Shown here piece after piece: positions 18,270 to 26,274 of a stretch of DNA of 64,000 bases. Position 1 is the first letter of the stretch. Each line of letters starts with the position of its first letter. Below the pieces are notes generated by a model. The model worked only from the letters and a program-made list of their open reading frames with translations, was not told the DNA's origin and ran no database searches. Source of the DNA: Puia dinghuensis. GTDB taxonomy: Bacteria > Bacteroidota > Bacteroidia > Chitinophagales > Chitinophagaceae. The position numbers and the translations under genes are program-made. The stretch spans positions 33,833 to 97,832 of the forward strand of contig JAMFSL010000079.1 in assembly GCA_026225275.1 (NCBI GenBank). Reading direction: 5' to 3'.

Positions 18270-18830
18270 TTACCAGCCGATAGGCAGCTGTACCAGCACA
18301 TCGTCCCAGCTGATGACCAGATTGGCGCCTTTGACTGCCTTTTGGAATGAAATAGAGAAGGCCTCGGTGATCTCAGATTTCTTTTCCACAGCCACCGTGC
18401 TGCGCAAGACATCCTTGGAAGGGTCATAGGCAAATGCGCCCCAGGTATCGTTTTCTTTATTGAATATCAACGTCCATTTATCTTCATTGACCAGCGCGTA
18501 CAAGGTATAGCGACCCTTTTTTAACGTTTTGCCGTCGATTTTAACGTCCTGGAAAAATTCGATCTCCGTCGCCTCATTAGCCCCTAACCGCCAAACCTGT
18601 CCGTAGGAGACCAGGTCTCCGAACAGCTTACGCCCTCTTTTTTGAGGACGGCTATAGACCACGCGGGCAATCAGGGGTTCGTTGATCTTGTCTTGTATCT
18701 TCAGCACCGGGTAGTTCACCGGGTAATAACTGATGTCCAGCGGAGAACTATCCAGTCCAGTAGGTTGCAACTGTGCTTTTGCCGCTACCATTCCCACCAG
18801 GAGACCTGCCAAAACAAGGATCTTCTTCAT
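18270..18830 (-). CDS. DUF2911 domain secreted protein
   Basis: 186-residue exported protein, signal peptide 1-19 (MKKILVLAGLLVGMVAAKAQ). The DUF2911 core is clear: ARVVYSRPQKRGRKLFGDLVSYGQVWRLGANEATEIEF, then GRYTLYALVNEDKWTLIFN. The family is common in Bacteroidota and uncharacterised. A TATTTTTG element on the minus strand (18835-18842) ends four bases before the ATG, so this gene may be transcribed with virtually no 5' leader. Confidence 0.88.
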   Translation of the reverse strand: MKKILVLAGLLVGMVAAKAQLQPTGLDSSPLDISYYPVNYPVLKIQDKINEPLIARVVYSRPQKRGRKLFGDLVSYGQVWRLGANEATEIEFFQDVKIDGKTLKKGRYTLYALVNEDKWTLIFNKENDTWGAFAYDPSKDVLRSTVAVEKKSEITEAFSISFQKAVKGANLVISWDDVLVQLPIGW

Positions 18831-18850
18831 ATCACAAAAATATCCAATTT

Positions 18851-19546
18851 TCAGCGGATCGGTAGGTCTTCCATAGTTCGGACGGCAAAATCCCTCAATG
18901 AGGGGAAAAATTCCCGGTAACAGGCTTCTAATTCCCGGTAATGGGCCTCAAAAAGCTCACAGGCCTGCTCTGGCGGCGGCATATAGGCAGCCCTTCGGGC
19001 CAGACCGGCAAAACTATTGAAAATTCCTTCTTTATACCGGTAGTGGTATAACCAGTCCTGGTTGCGCATGTAAGGGAACATCCGGGCGAAACGTTCCGGG
19101 AAAAAGGATTCCCTGGTGGCCAGCTGTTGGTAGGTCTGTTGCGCGAATGCGGCCAGAGACCGGTCGAGGGACCGGTCGATACTAGAAGCGCCAGCGCTGT
19201 GGTCGGGCAGGGCAGGAATAGTTCCCGCAAGGGCCTCATTCTCCTCGGCAGGAAATGCTATAGGATCATTAGCCAGAAAATAATCGTACGCCACATCGGT
19301 AAGAGCACCGGAGTAAAGCCCGTAAACAGCTCTGAAATAAGATTTTGCGCGCCGCGTGACCGGATGGGTATCGGTGAAAGTGTCGATAGCCCGGTGCAGG
19401 ATGATGCCTTTGCGGATGCTGTCGGGATACTCCAGTTGTTTCTTCCCCTTGACAAAGTCGCTGATCAGATTTCCCACCACAACGTCCGGAATTCCGAAAG
19501 AAAGATATGCATGCGCCAAATAATTCACAGGATCTAATGTAGCCAT
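18851..19546 (-). CDS. Acyl carrier protein phosphodiesterase (AcpH-like)
   Basis: 231-residue member of the ACP phosphodiesterase family (DUF479), which removes 4'-phosphopantetheine from holo-ACP in E. coli. The start NYLAHAYLSFGIPDVVVGNLISDFVKGK and the metal-binding HRAIDTFTDTHP are diagnostic; DVAYDYFLAND follows. It is somewhat longer than E. coli AcpH (193 residues), mainly at the C-terminus. Activity is assigned by family only. It is 20 bases upstream of the DUF2911 gene on the same strand. Confidence 0.85.
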   Translation of the reverse strand: MATLDPVNYLAHAYLSFGIPDVVVGNLISDFVKGKKQLEYPDSIRKGIILHRAIDTFTDTHPVTRRAKSYFRAVYGLYSGALTDVAYDYFLANDPIAFPAEENEALAGTIPALPDHSAGASSIDRSLDRSLAAFAQQTYQQLATRESFFPERFARMFPYMRNQDWLYHYRYKEGIFNSFAGLARRAAYMPPPEQACELFEAHYRELEACYREFFPSLRDFAVRTMEDLPIR

Positions 19547-19732
19547 TCTAACGGTCTTTTTACCGAAAGTTTATTTTAACACTATATAAGATGATTTTAG
19601 AGTTTTATTAAGAATTCGCCTCCAAGGCCTATGGATAAAGGGTTTCGAAGCCTTTGTCCAGACAACGGGCAAGGTGGTTAAGGCTCCTTGTTCATTATTC
19701 GTTAACATGCGGGGCCACTGATCAATATTGGC

Positions 19733-19762
19733 TTGTAAGAAAGTGTAACCTAAATACTTTTG
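19733..19762 (+). promoter_or_regulatory. Promoter of the second PepSY-like gene
   Basis: TTG at 19733-19735, 19-base spacer, TACTTTTG at 19755-19762: a full match to the phylum consensus. It implies a leader of about 150 bases before the ATG at 19919. Confidence 0.75.
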
Positions 19763-19780
19763 CTGCGTCTTAGTTATTGT

Positions 19781-19878
19781 AGATCTTATATAGCACGCGG
19801 GAAGGAGCATCAAAAAAAAAAATTTCACGAAGATGCAACATGGAATGAATAGCCCGCGTCTCTTATATACAACGATCT
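19781..19878 (+). promoter_or_regulatory. Long hairpin in the leader of the second PepSY-like gene
   Basis: Arms at 19781-19801 and 19853-19878. The inner stem ACGCGGG/CCCGCGT (19795-19801 with 19853-19859) is perfect; it continues through TATATA (19787-19792 with 19864-19869) and AGATC/GATCT (19781-19785 with 19874-19878), interrupted by small internal loops. The apical loop itself contains GCATC/GATGC. The location within the predicted leader suggests a cis-acting RNA structure. No known riboswitch family is recognised. Confidence 0.55.
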
Positions 19879-19918
19879 TAAAAAGACAAAAAAACTTAAA
19901 CGCATAAAGCAAACAAAC

Positions 19919-20374
19919 ATGAAAAAGATTTTTTTATCTCTCGCCGCGGTAGCCCTGATGGGTATCAGCGCATTCGCCAATGGTAATGATGAAGTCATCG
20001 GCCAGAAGACATTGTCAGCATTCAAAAGCGATTTCACGAATGCCAGCCATACGACCTGGGAACAGAAGGCTGGCTTTATCAAAGCCACATTCTCCCTCAA
20101 CGGCCAGGTGCTGTGCGCATATTATAACAATGACGGTGAATTGCAGGCCGTCGTTCGCAACATCATCAGCGATCAACTACCGCTCAATCTCCTTGCTTCA
20201 CTTAAGAAAGATTATGCAGACTACTGGATCACCGATCTTTTTGAAATCTCCGCCGGAAGCGAAACCTCTTATTATGTAACACTGGAGAACAGTGATAAGA
20301 AGATCGTGCTGAAATCGGATGGCGCTTCTTACTGGAATGTCTTCAGCAAGGAGAAAAAAGCTTTGGCTGAATAA
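19919..20374 (+). CDS. Small secreted PepSY-like (DUF2874-type) protein, copy 2
   Basis: 151-residue exported protein, signal peptide 1-20 (MKKIFLSLAAVALMGISAFA). Mature part: TLSAFKSDFTNASHTTWEQKAGFIKATFSLNGQ, the pattern of the PepSY-like family, ending in an acidic/Lys-rich C-terminus. It parallels the protein encoded at 15892-16353, so the two are probably an old duplication with five kilobases of unrelated minus-strand genes between. Long structured leader and a strong terminator suggest a highly expressed monocistronic unit. Confidence 0.75.
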   Translation: MKKIFLSLAAVALMGISAFANGNDEVIGQKTLSAFKSDFTNASHTTWEQKAGFIKATFSLNGQVLCAYYNNDGELQAVVRNIISDQLPLNLLASLKKDYADYWITDLFEISAGSETSYYVTLENSDKKIVLKSDGASYWNVFSKEKKALAE

Positions 20375-20400
20375 GCATCTATATATATCCCGGTTAGTTA

Positions 20401-20446
20401 AAAAGAAACCCGCCTCAAAGCAGAAATGTAGAGGCGGTTTCTTTTT
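20401..20446 (+). terminator. Terminator of the second PepSY-like gene
   Basis: AAAAGAAACC(C)GCCTC pairs with GAGGCGGTTTCTTTT around a 14-base loop, ending in T-rich sequence. Starts 27 bases after the stop codon. Confidence 0.85.
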
Positions 20447-20479
20447 GTTTAATAACCTTTAAAAGGCTCCGCCTTTTAT

Positions 20480-20509
20480 GGTTGCCTGTTTCAGGCAGCC
20501 CTTTTTTTT
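20480..20509 (+). terminator. Second terminator hairpin before the DHS-like gene
   Basis: GGTTGCCTG/CAGGCAGCC with a three-base loop and eight T after a single C. It sits just before a TATTTTTG promoter element (20511-20518) and about 50 bases before the next start codon, insulating that gene from upstream read-through. Confidence 0.75.
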
Positions 20510-20557
20510 GTATTTTTGCCCCTCATTCTGAATTAGCTCCCAAAAAAGACGACAGTC

Positions 20558-21532
20558 ATGAATAAAGGTCCCATCTCTCAGTTCGTAGCGCATCATTACC
20601 GGCATTTTAATGCCGCAGCCCTGGTGGATGCGGCCAAAGGATATGAAACGCATTTACTCGAAGGAGGTAAAATGATGATTACCCTCGGCGGCGCCATGAG
20701 TACTGCTGAACTGGGGATTTCCCTGGCCGAAATGATCCGGCAGGATAAAGTGCACATCATCAGCTGTACCGGGGCTAACCTGGAAGAGGATGTTATGAAC
20801 CTGGTAGCCCACAGCCATTATAAAAGGGTACCCAACTACCGGGACCTGACACCCCAGGATGAATGGAATCTCCTGGAAAATCATTATAACCGGGTTACAG
20901 ACACGTGTATCCCCGAAGAGGAGGCCTTCCGCCGTCTGCAGAAGCATCTTGTTAAAGTGTGGAAAGACGCCGAGTCGAAAGGTGAGCGTTATTTTCCCCA
21001 TGAATTCCTCTACAAAGTCGTCCTTAGCGGAGACCTCGAACAATACTTCGAGATCGACCCCAAGGACAGCTGGATCATAGCCGCAGCGAAGAAAAACATT
21101 CCCATCGTGGTGCCAGGCTGGGAAGACAGCACGACGGGCAACATTTTTGCAAGCTATGTCATTAAGAATGAGCTGAAAGCCAGTACTGTTAAAAGCGGGA
21201 TCGAATATATGGCCTGGCTGACCGGGTGGTACCGGGAGAATAGCGGTGGGAAAGGCGTCGGATTTTTCCAGATCGGTGGCGGCATCGCCGGTGACTTCCC
21301 CATCTGCGTGGTACCAATGATGTACCAGGACCTGGAATGGCACGATGTTCCTTTCTGGAGCTATTTTTGCCAGATCTCGGATTCCACTACCTCCTATGGA
21401 TCTTATTCGGGAGCCGTACCGAATGAAAAGATCACCTGGGGGAAACTGGATATCCATACGCCGAAATTTATTGTTGAAAGTGACGCCACCATAGTTGCAC
21501 CGCTGATCTTTGCATGGGTGTTGGGGTGGTGA
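20558..21532 (+). CDS. Deoxyhypusine synthase family protein
   Basis: 324-residue NAD-dependent enzyme of the deoxyhypusine synthase fold. Eukaryotic and archaeal members transfer the aminobutyl group of spermidine to eIF5A/aIF5A; bacteria lack that target, and some bacterial homologues make homospermidine or other polyamines. The Rossmann region is GGAMSTAELGISLAEMIR and IISCTGANLEEDVMNLVAH, and the active-site lysine is present in KITWGKL (about residue 296). GWEDSTTGN and GGGIAGDFPICVVPMM are also conserved. Spacing suggests that the TPR gene 19 bases downstream is co-transcribed. Polyamine role is inference. Confidence 0.85.
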   Translation: MNKGPISQFVAHHYRHFNAAALVDAAKGYETHLLEGGKMMITLGGAMSTAELGISLAEMIRQDKVHIISCTGANLEEDVMNLVAHSHYKRVPNYRDLTPQDEWNLLENHYNRVTDTCIPEEEAFRRLQKHLVKVWKDAESKGERYFPHEFLYKVVLSGDLEQYFEIDPKDSWIIAAAKKNIPIVVPGWEDSTTGNIFASYVIKNELKASTVKSGIEYMAWLTGWYRENSGGKGVGFFQIGGGIAGDFPICVVPMMYQDLEWHDVPFWSYFCQISDSTTSYGSYSGAVPNEKITWGKLDIHTPKFIVESDATIVAPLIFAWVLGW

Positions 21533-21551
21533 TAATATCATGAAATAAACT

Positions 21552-22058
21552 ATGAACGCAAATTCTGAAGAGCTATACCTGGAGGCCGAGGCCGATATCA
21601 AGAACAACAATTATGCAGAAGCTTTCAAGAAATATGAAAGTATCCTGTATGAGGAGCCGGACAGCGCTCAGGCTCATAACTCTATGGGTTGGTTGTATAA
21701 AACACAGTTTGACGATTATGCGAAAGCTGAAAACCATTTTCAGACGGCCGTCAAATGCGATTCTTTGTATCCCCACTCTTACTTTCATATCGCCGCGTTA
21801 CTGATGGATATGGAGCGGTTCGACGAACTCAATGGACACCTGGAGAAATGTCTTCGGGTAAGGACCATCGATAAATCGTGGGTCTATGGCCGTTATGCAT
21901 TGTCCGAAGAACTCCGTAGGAATTACGAGAAGGCGATTTACTATTTCGAGAAAGCGATCCTTTCCAGTCAGCATGATGAAAAGATCAAAGATTACCGCCA
22001 GGATATCGAAAGATGCCAGATGAAGACGGAGATCTTCAAGCGTCATCCACAAGCATAA
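21552..22058 (+). CDS. TPR repeat protein
   Basis: 168-residue cytoplasmic protein built of about four tetratricopeptide repeats (NNNYAEAFKKYESILYEEPDSAQAHNSMGWLY, then YAKAENHFQTAVKCDSLYPHSYFHIA, and YEKAIYYFEKAIL). No signal peptide. Probably a protein-interaction module; partner unknown. It follows the DHS-like gene at 19 bases. A hairpin (22067-22085) directly after the stop likely ends the transcript. Confidence 0.85.
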   Translation: MNANSEELYLEAEADIKNNNYAEAFKKYESILYEEPDSAQAHNSMGWLYKTQFDDYAKAENHFQTAVKCDSLYPHSYFHIAALLMDMERFDELNGHLEKCLRVRTIDKSWVYGRYALSEELRRNYEKAIYYFEKAILSSQHDEKIKDYRQDIERCQMKTEIFKRHPQA

Positions 22059-22066
22059 AAAAACAA

Positions 22067-22092
22067 GCACTCCATTACAGAGTGCATTGTTT
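22067..22092 (+). terminator. Likely terminator after the TPR gene
   Basis: GCACTC/GAGTGC stem with seven-base loop, preceded by an A-run and followed by ATTGTTT. The U tract is weak. Confidence 0.5.
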
Positions 22093-22296
22093 ACTCCTAA
22101 CTGACCTATGAAAAACATTCCTTCGTGAGAAGGACAATATCTTTTGGGTATCGGGGTGGTCAGCCGGCGGGATTTTATTCCCTCATCGTTTGATAGAGCG
22201 AAGTTGTCGAAAAAGTAGATGCCGGAGATAAAATGCAGGCCGTTTAACCACGGCTTAACATTGGTTAATAAGGTAATTGAAACAAAGTTGCACCTG

Positions 22297-23574
22297 TTAT
22301 TTCAGCACCTTCATTCGGACCATTTCAATCCGGGTATCACTAACATTGACGATTTCGAACTCGTAGTCCCCGATAATGATGCGGTCCTTCAGCCTGGGAA
22401 TGGTGCCGTGCTGGTTGATGATATAGCCGGAGAGCGTTTCCGACTCGCTTTCAGGCAAATCCAGCTCGTATTTCTTATTGAGGTAATCCAGCTCGAGGCG
22501 GCCGGAGAAGATAAATTCGTCGTTGGACAATTTCTTTTCTTCAAACTCTTCGGTGTCATATTCGTCGCGGATCTCTCCGAAGATCTCTTCCAGCAGGTCT
22601 TCCATCGTCACGATACCGGCTGTGCCCCCGAACTCATCCACTACCCAGGCAATGCTCTTTCTTTCCCGGCTGAACTTATTGATGAGGTCCGTTGCAGACA
22701 TGCTCTCCGGTACGGCAGGGATAGGGTGCAGGATCGTTTTGATGAAAGGAGGATTTTTGAACAGGTCCAGCTGATGAATATAGCCGATCACGTGATCGAG
22801 GTTGCCGTCATACACAACCAGCTTGCTTAACCGGGTGTCGACGAATTTTTTCCTGACCTCCTCCATGGTGAGGTTCATGTCCACGCCTTCAATCTCTTTC
22901 CTGGGTACCAGGCATTCCCGTACTCTGACTTTTGGCAGGGCCAGCGCGGCTTCTAAAAGGTTTCTGTTCAGATCGTTAGGGTCTTCTTCGGAATCCCGTG
23001 TCTGCTGCAGGAAATGATCGAGATCAGTACCGGAGAACGTCTCCTTCCGTTCGTCCACCCGTACATTGAAAACGTATTTCAGTATCCATTGAGAGATGGA
23101 AGCGAAGAGGCCGGCCAGCGGATAAAACAGCTTATTGAAGACTTCCATAGTGCTGGCGAAAAAGCCCAGCAGGGAATTGCTTTTGGCGCGAAAGAGAGCT
23201 TTGGGGATGAACTCCCCGAAGATCAAAATGAAGAGGGAGGCGACTGCTGTTTCCGTAAAAAGGCGGATGGCGTTGACATAGCTGCCGGGCGTATGGAAAT
23301 GGGTAATGATATAGTTCCAGGCCGGAAGAAATGTCTCGCCGACCATCAGGCCGAAAATAACAAGGAAGATGTTGAAGCCGGCGAGGGTCGTACCGAAGAA
23401 CTGGGTGGGAGCATCCAGAAAATTGGCCAGAATGATACCACTGGTCAGACCCTGCTTTTTCTTCAGCTCGATAGCCAGCCTGTTAGCCCTGATAAAGGCG
23501 ACTTCGATTCCCGAAAAAAAAGCGATCATCAGCCATGCGAGCACAATCCAGACAAGGGTATTCGTGTTGACCAT
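22297..23574 (-). CDS. CNNM/CorC-type membrane protein with CBS domains
   Basis: 425-residue protein of the hemolysin-C/CorC family. Residues 1 to about 190 form the DUF21 (CNNM) membrane domain with three or four helices (FFSGIEVAFIRANRLAIELKKKQG is its signature), then two CBS domains (VRECLVPRKEIEGVD through VVDEFGGTAGIVTMEDLLEEIFGEI) and the C-terminal CorC_HlyC domain (LSGYIINQHGTIPRLKD). Family members are linked to magnesium or cobalt efflux, and the related GldE acts in gliding. This one is not next to gld genes, so ion transport is the safer call. Confidence 0.88.
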   Translation of the reverse strand: MVNTNTLVWIVLAWLMIAFFSGIEVAFIRANRLAIELKKKQGLTSGIILANFLDAPTQFFGTTLAGFNIFLVIFGLMVGETFLPAWNYIITHFHTPGSYVNAIRLFTETAVASLFILIFGEFIPKALFRAKSNSLLGFFASTMEVFNKLFYPLAGLFASISQWILKYVFNVRVDERKETFSGTDLDHFLQQTRDSEEDPNDLNRNLLEAALALPKVRVRECLVPRKEIEGVDMNLTMEEVRKKFVDTRLSKLVVYDGNLDHVIGYIHQLDLFKNPPFIKTILHPIPAVPESMSATDLINKFSRERKSIAWVVDEFGGTAGIVTMEDLLEEIFGEIRDEYDTEEFEEKKLSNDEFIFSGRLELDYLNKKYELDLPESESETLSGYIINQHGTIPRLKDRIIIGDYEFEIVNVSDTRIEMVRMKVLK

Positions 23575-23608
23575 ACGGTACGAAAATAGTCGGAAAAATC
23601 GGATTTTT

Positions 23609-24184
23609 CTATATTTCCAGGAATTCCATAATAGCCTTTTCCGCCCCGTGGCAAGCCTTGCTCAGATCGTCATTGACGATGATTTTATCGAAATGATGCT
23701 TGAAAGAGATCTCGTAAGAAGCCTTGTTTACCCTGGCCAGGAGACTTTCGACGGTTTCGGTGCCCCTCATTTCCAGCCTGCGCCGCAGCTCGTCGACCGA
23801 CGGCGGCTCGATAAAAAGAGCCAGGGTGGAATGGGGGAATTGCTCCCGGATATGGATGGCTCCCTTGACCTCTATATCCAGCAGCGGGGTCTTGCCTTGC
23901 TGCCAGATCCGCTCCAGCTCGCTTTTCAGGGTGCCGTAGAATTTACCCTCGTACACCATTTCCCATTCCACAAATTCGTTATGCTGGATCTTTTGTTTGA
24001 AAGTGTCCAGGGTAAGGAAATAATAGTCCACACCATCCTTTTCATGGGCCCGGGGCGACCGGGTGGCGGCCGAAACGGAAAACCCCAGGCGGGTAGGGTA
24101 TTTATCCAGCAGATACCGGGTGATGGACGTCTTACCGGCTCCGGAAGGCGCCGTGATAATGATGATCTTTGGAGCGGCGCTCAT
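23609..24184 (-). CDS. gmk: Guanylate kinase
   Basis: 191-residue enzyme converting GMP to GDP with ATP. The P-loop is APSGAGKTS near residue 11; SVSAATRSPRAHEKDGVDYYF and VEWEMVYEGKFYGT form the GMP-binding part, and LLDIEVKGAIHIREQ is the Walker B region. The ATG at 24184 overlaps the murA stop (ATGA), which decides the start over an open frame reaching further upstream. Co-transcribed with murA. Confidence 0.95.
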   Translation of the reverse strand: MSAAPKIIIITAPSGAGKTSITRYLLDKYPTRLGFSVSAATRSPRAHEKDGVDYYFLTLDTFKQKIQHNEFVEWEMVYEGKFYGTLKSELERIWQQGKTPLLDIEVKGAIHIREQFPHSTLALFIEPPSVDELRRRLEMRGTETVESLLARVNKASYEISFKHHFDKIIVNDDLSKACHGAEKAIMEFLEI

Positions 24185-25485
24185 ATTCTGTTGATTTGGG
24201 CCCCCAGATGCCGTAGCCGTTGGTCGATATACTGATACCCCCTGTCGATCTGTTCGATATTCTGGATAATGCTCTTTCCCTCTGCACTGAGGGCAGCGAT
24301 CAGCAGGGCCACACCTGCCCTGATATCGGGGCTGCTCATGCTGACGCCTCGCAACGGATGTTCCCGCCCCATGCCGATCACGGCGGCGCGGTGAGGGTCG
24401 CAAAGGATGATCTGAGCCCCCATGTCGATCAGCTTATCGACGAAAAACAGGCGGCTTTCGAACATTTTCTGGTGAATCAGCACCGAACCCCGGGCCTGGG
24501 TGGCGACGACCAGCACGATACTCAGCAAGTCCGGAGTAAATCCGGGCCAGGGATGATCGTAGATCGTAAGGACAGATCCGTCGAGAAAATTCTGGATCTC
24601 ATAAATATCCTGCGCGGGAATATGAATATCGTCGCCCTGGTATTCCAACTGGATACCGAGCTGGCGGAATTTATCGGGGATTATGCCAAGGTGGTCGATG
24701 CCGGCATTCTTGATGGTAATATCGCTCTGCGTCATGGCTGCCAGACCGATAAATGATCCTATTTCAATCATATCGGGCAGCATCCGGTGCTCGGTCCCCC
24801 CGAGGTAAGACGTCCCTTCTATGTGTAGCAGATTGCTGCCGATACCGCTGATCCGCGCGCCCATCCGGACCAGCATCTTGCACAATTGCTGGATATAGGG
24901 CTCACAGGCGGCATTATAAATGGTCGTGGTGCCTTCGGCCATGACGGCGGCCATGACAATGTTGGCCGTGCCGGTAACAGATGGTTCATCCAGCAGCAGG
25001 TAGCATCCTTTCAATTGCGGCGCTTCAAGGTGGAAAAGGCCTTCTTCGGGCTGGTAAGTGAACCGGACGCCCAGTTTTTCAAAGCCGATGATGTGGGTGT
25101 CCAGTCGTCGCCGGCCGATCTTGTCCCCGCCGGGTTTGGGAATAAAGGCCTTGCGGAAACGGGCCAGCATAGGCCCGGCCAACATGACCGATCCCCTGAG
25201 CTTGCCGCTCTTGCTGCGAAAAGCGTCGCTGCGCAGGTAGTCGATATCGATATGGCCTGCCTGGAAAATGCAGGTGTCGCGGGAAACCCTGTCGGTCTTG
25301 ACACCCATCTCACCCAATAATTCGATCAGAAGATTGACGTCCAATATATCGGGAATATTGGAGATCGTCATTTTCTCCGGAGTCAGCAGGACGGCGCTGA
25401 TAATCTGTAAGGCTTCGTTTTTGGCTCCCTGCGGAGTAATCTCTCCCTGCAGTTTTTTTCCGCCGATGACTTCGAATGAATGCAC
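24181..25485 (-). CDS. murA: UDP-N-acetylglucosamine 1-carboxyvinyltransferase
   Basis: 434-residue enzyme of the first committed step of peptidoglycan synthesis (enolpyruvyl transfer from PEP). The EPSP-synthase-like repeats and AKNEALQIISAVLL with its active-site Lys are clear. In the catalytic loop PKPGGDKIGRRRLDTH, the residue that is Cys115 in E. coli is Asp (residue 121). MurA enzymes with Asp there are active and not alkylated by fosfomycin, as known for Mycobacterium and Chlamydia. Four-base overlap with gmk. Confidence 0.95.
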   Translation of the reverse strand: MHSFEVIGGKKLQGEITPQGAKNEALQIISAVLLTPEKMTISNIPDILDVNLLIELLGEMGVKTDRVSRDTCIFQAGHIDIDYLRSDAFRSKSGKLRGSVMLAGPMLARFRKAFIPKPGGDKIGRRRLDTHIIGFEKLGVRFTYQPEEGLFHLEAPQLKGCYLLLDEPSVTGTANIVMAAVMAEGTTTIYNAACEPYIQQLCKMLVRMGARISGIGSNLLHIEGTSYLGGTEHRMLPDMIEIGSFIGLAAMTQSDITIKNAGIDHLGIIPDKFRQLGIQLEYQGDDIHIPAQDIYEIQNFLDGSVLTIYDHPWPGFTPDLLSIVLVVATQARGSVLIHQKMFESRLFFVDKLIDMGAQIILCDPHRAAVIGMGREHPLRGVSMSSPDIRAGVALLIAALSAEGKSIIQNIEQIDRGYQYIDQRLRHLGAQINRI

Positions 25486-25509
25486 ACCCCTGGTTTTTGT
25501 GGAGATCTC

Positions 25510-26247
25510 CTAGAACCGCTTCTTTTTGAATTTGTTGGCGCCCCGGTCATTATTTCGATCGTTATTCCGATCGTTGCCCCGGTCATTATTGCGGTCATTA
25601 TTGCGGTTGTTATTCCGTTGCTGAAATTTCTGGTTCCGTTTATTGCGGTAGTCGCCATATCCGCCTCTTTCACGCTCGCGGTTTTCATTGGGCCGGAAGC
25701 TCTTGACATACGGTGTATTGGTGAATTCCAACTGGCCGCCGGTGAGCTGGGAAAGTTCTGCCTGGATAGCGTCGTCATGGACGGTCTCTTTATGCCAGTT
25801 ATTATAGGCCAGTTTCATGTAGTATGCAATGGCATTGGCAAAACCGTTGCGCTTATCAGGATTTTCCTCCGCCAGCGCCTTGTTGATGACGATTTCCAGA
25901 TTTTTCCCCATATGTGAGAATTTGGGGTACCGTTTGGGATAGCTCAAAGGCTTCGGCCTGGCTTTAAGGGTTTCCCGGGTCGGAATGGGATAAGGGGAAG
26001 CGACTTCTAATTTAAAATCCGATATGAGGAAAAGATGATCCCACAACTTATGGCGGAAATCTTCGACATTCTTCAGATGAGGGTTGAGGAAACCCATCAG
26101 TTCAATGACGGCATAAGCATTGCGCTGACGCTTTTCCTTGTCTTCCAGACTCAGCAGGTATTCGATCATTTTCTGGATATGGCGACCATACTCACGCATC
26201 ACCAGGTGGTTCCGCGTAGTATTGTATTCCATATTATCGATGTTCAT
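25510..26247 (-). CDS. DUF4290 family protein with Arg/Asn/Asp repeat tail
   Basis: 245-residue cytoplasmic protein. The first 165 residues are the DUF4290 domain typical of Bacteroidota (MEYNTTRNHLVMREYGRHIQKMIEYLL, then SYPKRYPKFSHMGKNLE). The last 45 residues are a basic low-complexity tail of RNND-type tetrads ending in KFKKKRF, the kind of sequence often found in RNA-binding tails. Function unknown. The ATG at 26247 is used because an exact promoter ends 28 bases upstream of it. It lies 25 bases before murA on the same strand and probably heads the murA-gmk transcript. Confidence 0.85.
   Translation of the reverse strand: MNIDNMEYNTTRNHLVMREYGRHIQKMIEYLLSLEDKEKRQRNAYAVIELMGFLNPHLKNVEDFRHKLWDHLFLISDFKLEVASPYPIPTRETLKARPKPLSYPKRYPKFSHMGKNLEIVINKALAEENPDKRNGFANAIAYYMKLAYNNWHKETVHDDAIQAELSQLTGGQLEFTNTPYVKSFRPNENRERERGGYGDYRNKRNQKFQQRNNNRNNDRNNDRGNDRNNDRNNDRGANKFKKKRF
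25545..25620 (-). repeat. Short tandem repeat encoding RNND tetrads
   Basis: About 75 bases of imperfect 12-base repeats (Arg-Asn-Asn-Asp, with Arg-Gly-Asn-Asp variants) inside the DUF4290 gene. Such tracts change length by slippage, so tail length may vary between strains. Confidence 0.8.
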
Positions 26248-26274
26248 GTTAGGCAAAGTGAAAAGTATTTGTGA

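Larger units (their letters stand above)
19547..19918. other. 372-base intergenic region carrying a promoter and structured leader
   Basis: Divergent region between the AcpH-like gene (minus) and the second PepSY-like gene (plus). It contains the plus-strand promoter at 19733-19762 and a long inverted repeat at 19781-19878 in the transcribed leader. A 113-codon minus-strand frame (19571-19912) crosses these signals, is Phe/Lys-rich and I do not believe it is a gene. Confidence 0.7.

Noticed and set aside
19571..19912. 113-codon minus-strand frame
   Set aside because: Crosses the promoter and structured leader of the plus-strand gene at 19919; composition unlike real genes here.
20654..21610. 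318-codon minus-strand frame
   Set aside because: Entirely antisense to the deoxyhypusine-synthase-like gene, which has conserved motifs.
22121..22134. CCTTC-GTGA-GAAGG hairpin followed by ACAAT as another member of the palindromic family
   Set aside because: Only the hairpin and a short GAAGGACAAT match are shared; no ATTA or large stem. Too little to include.
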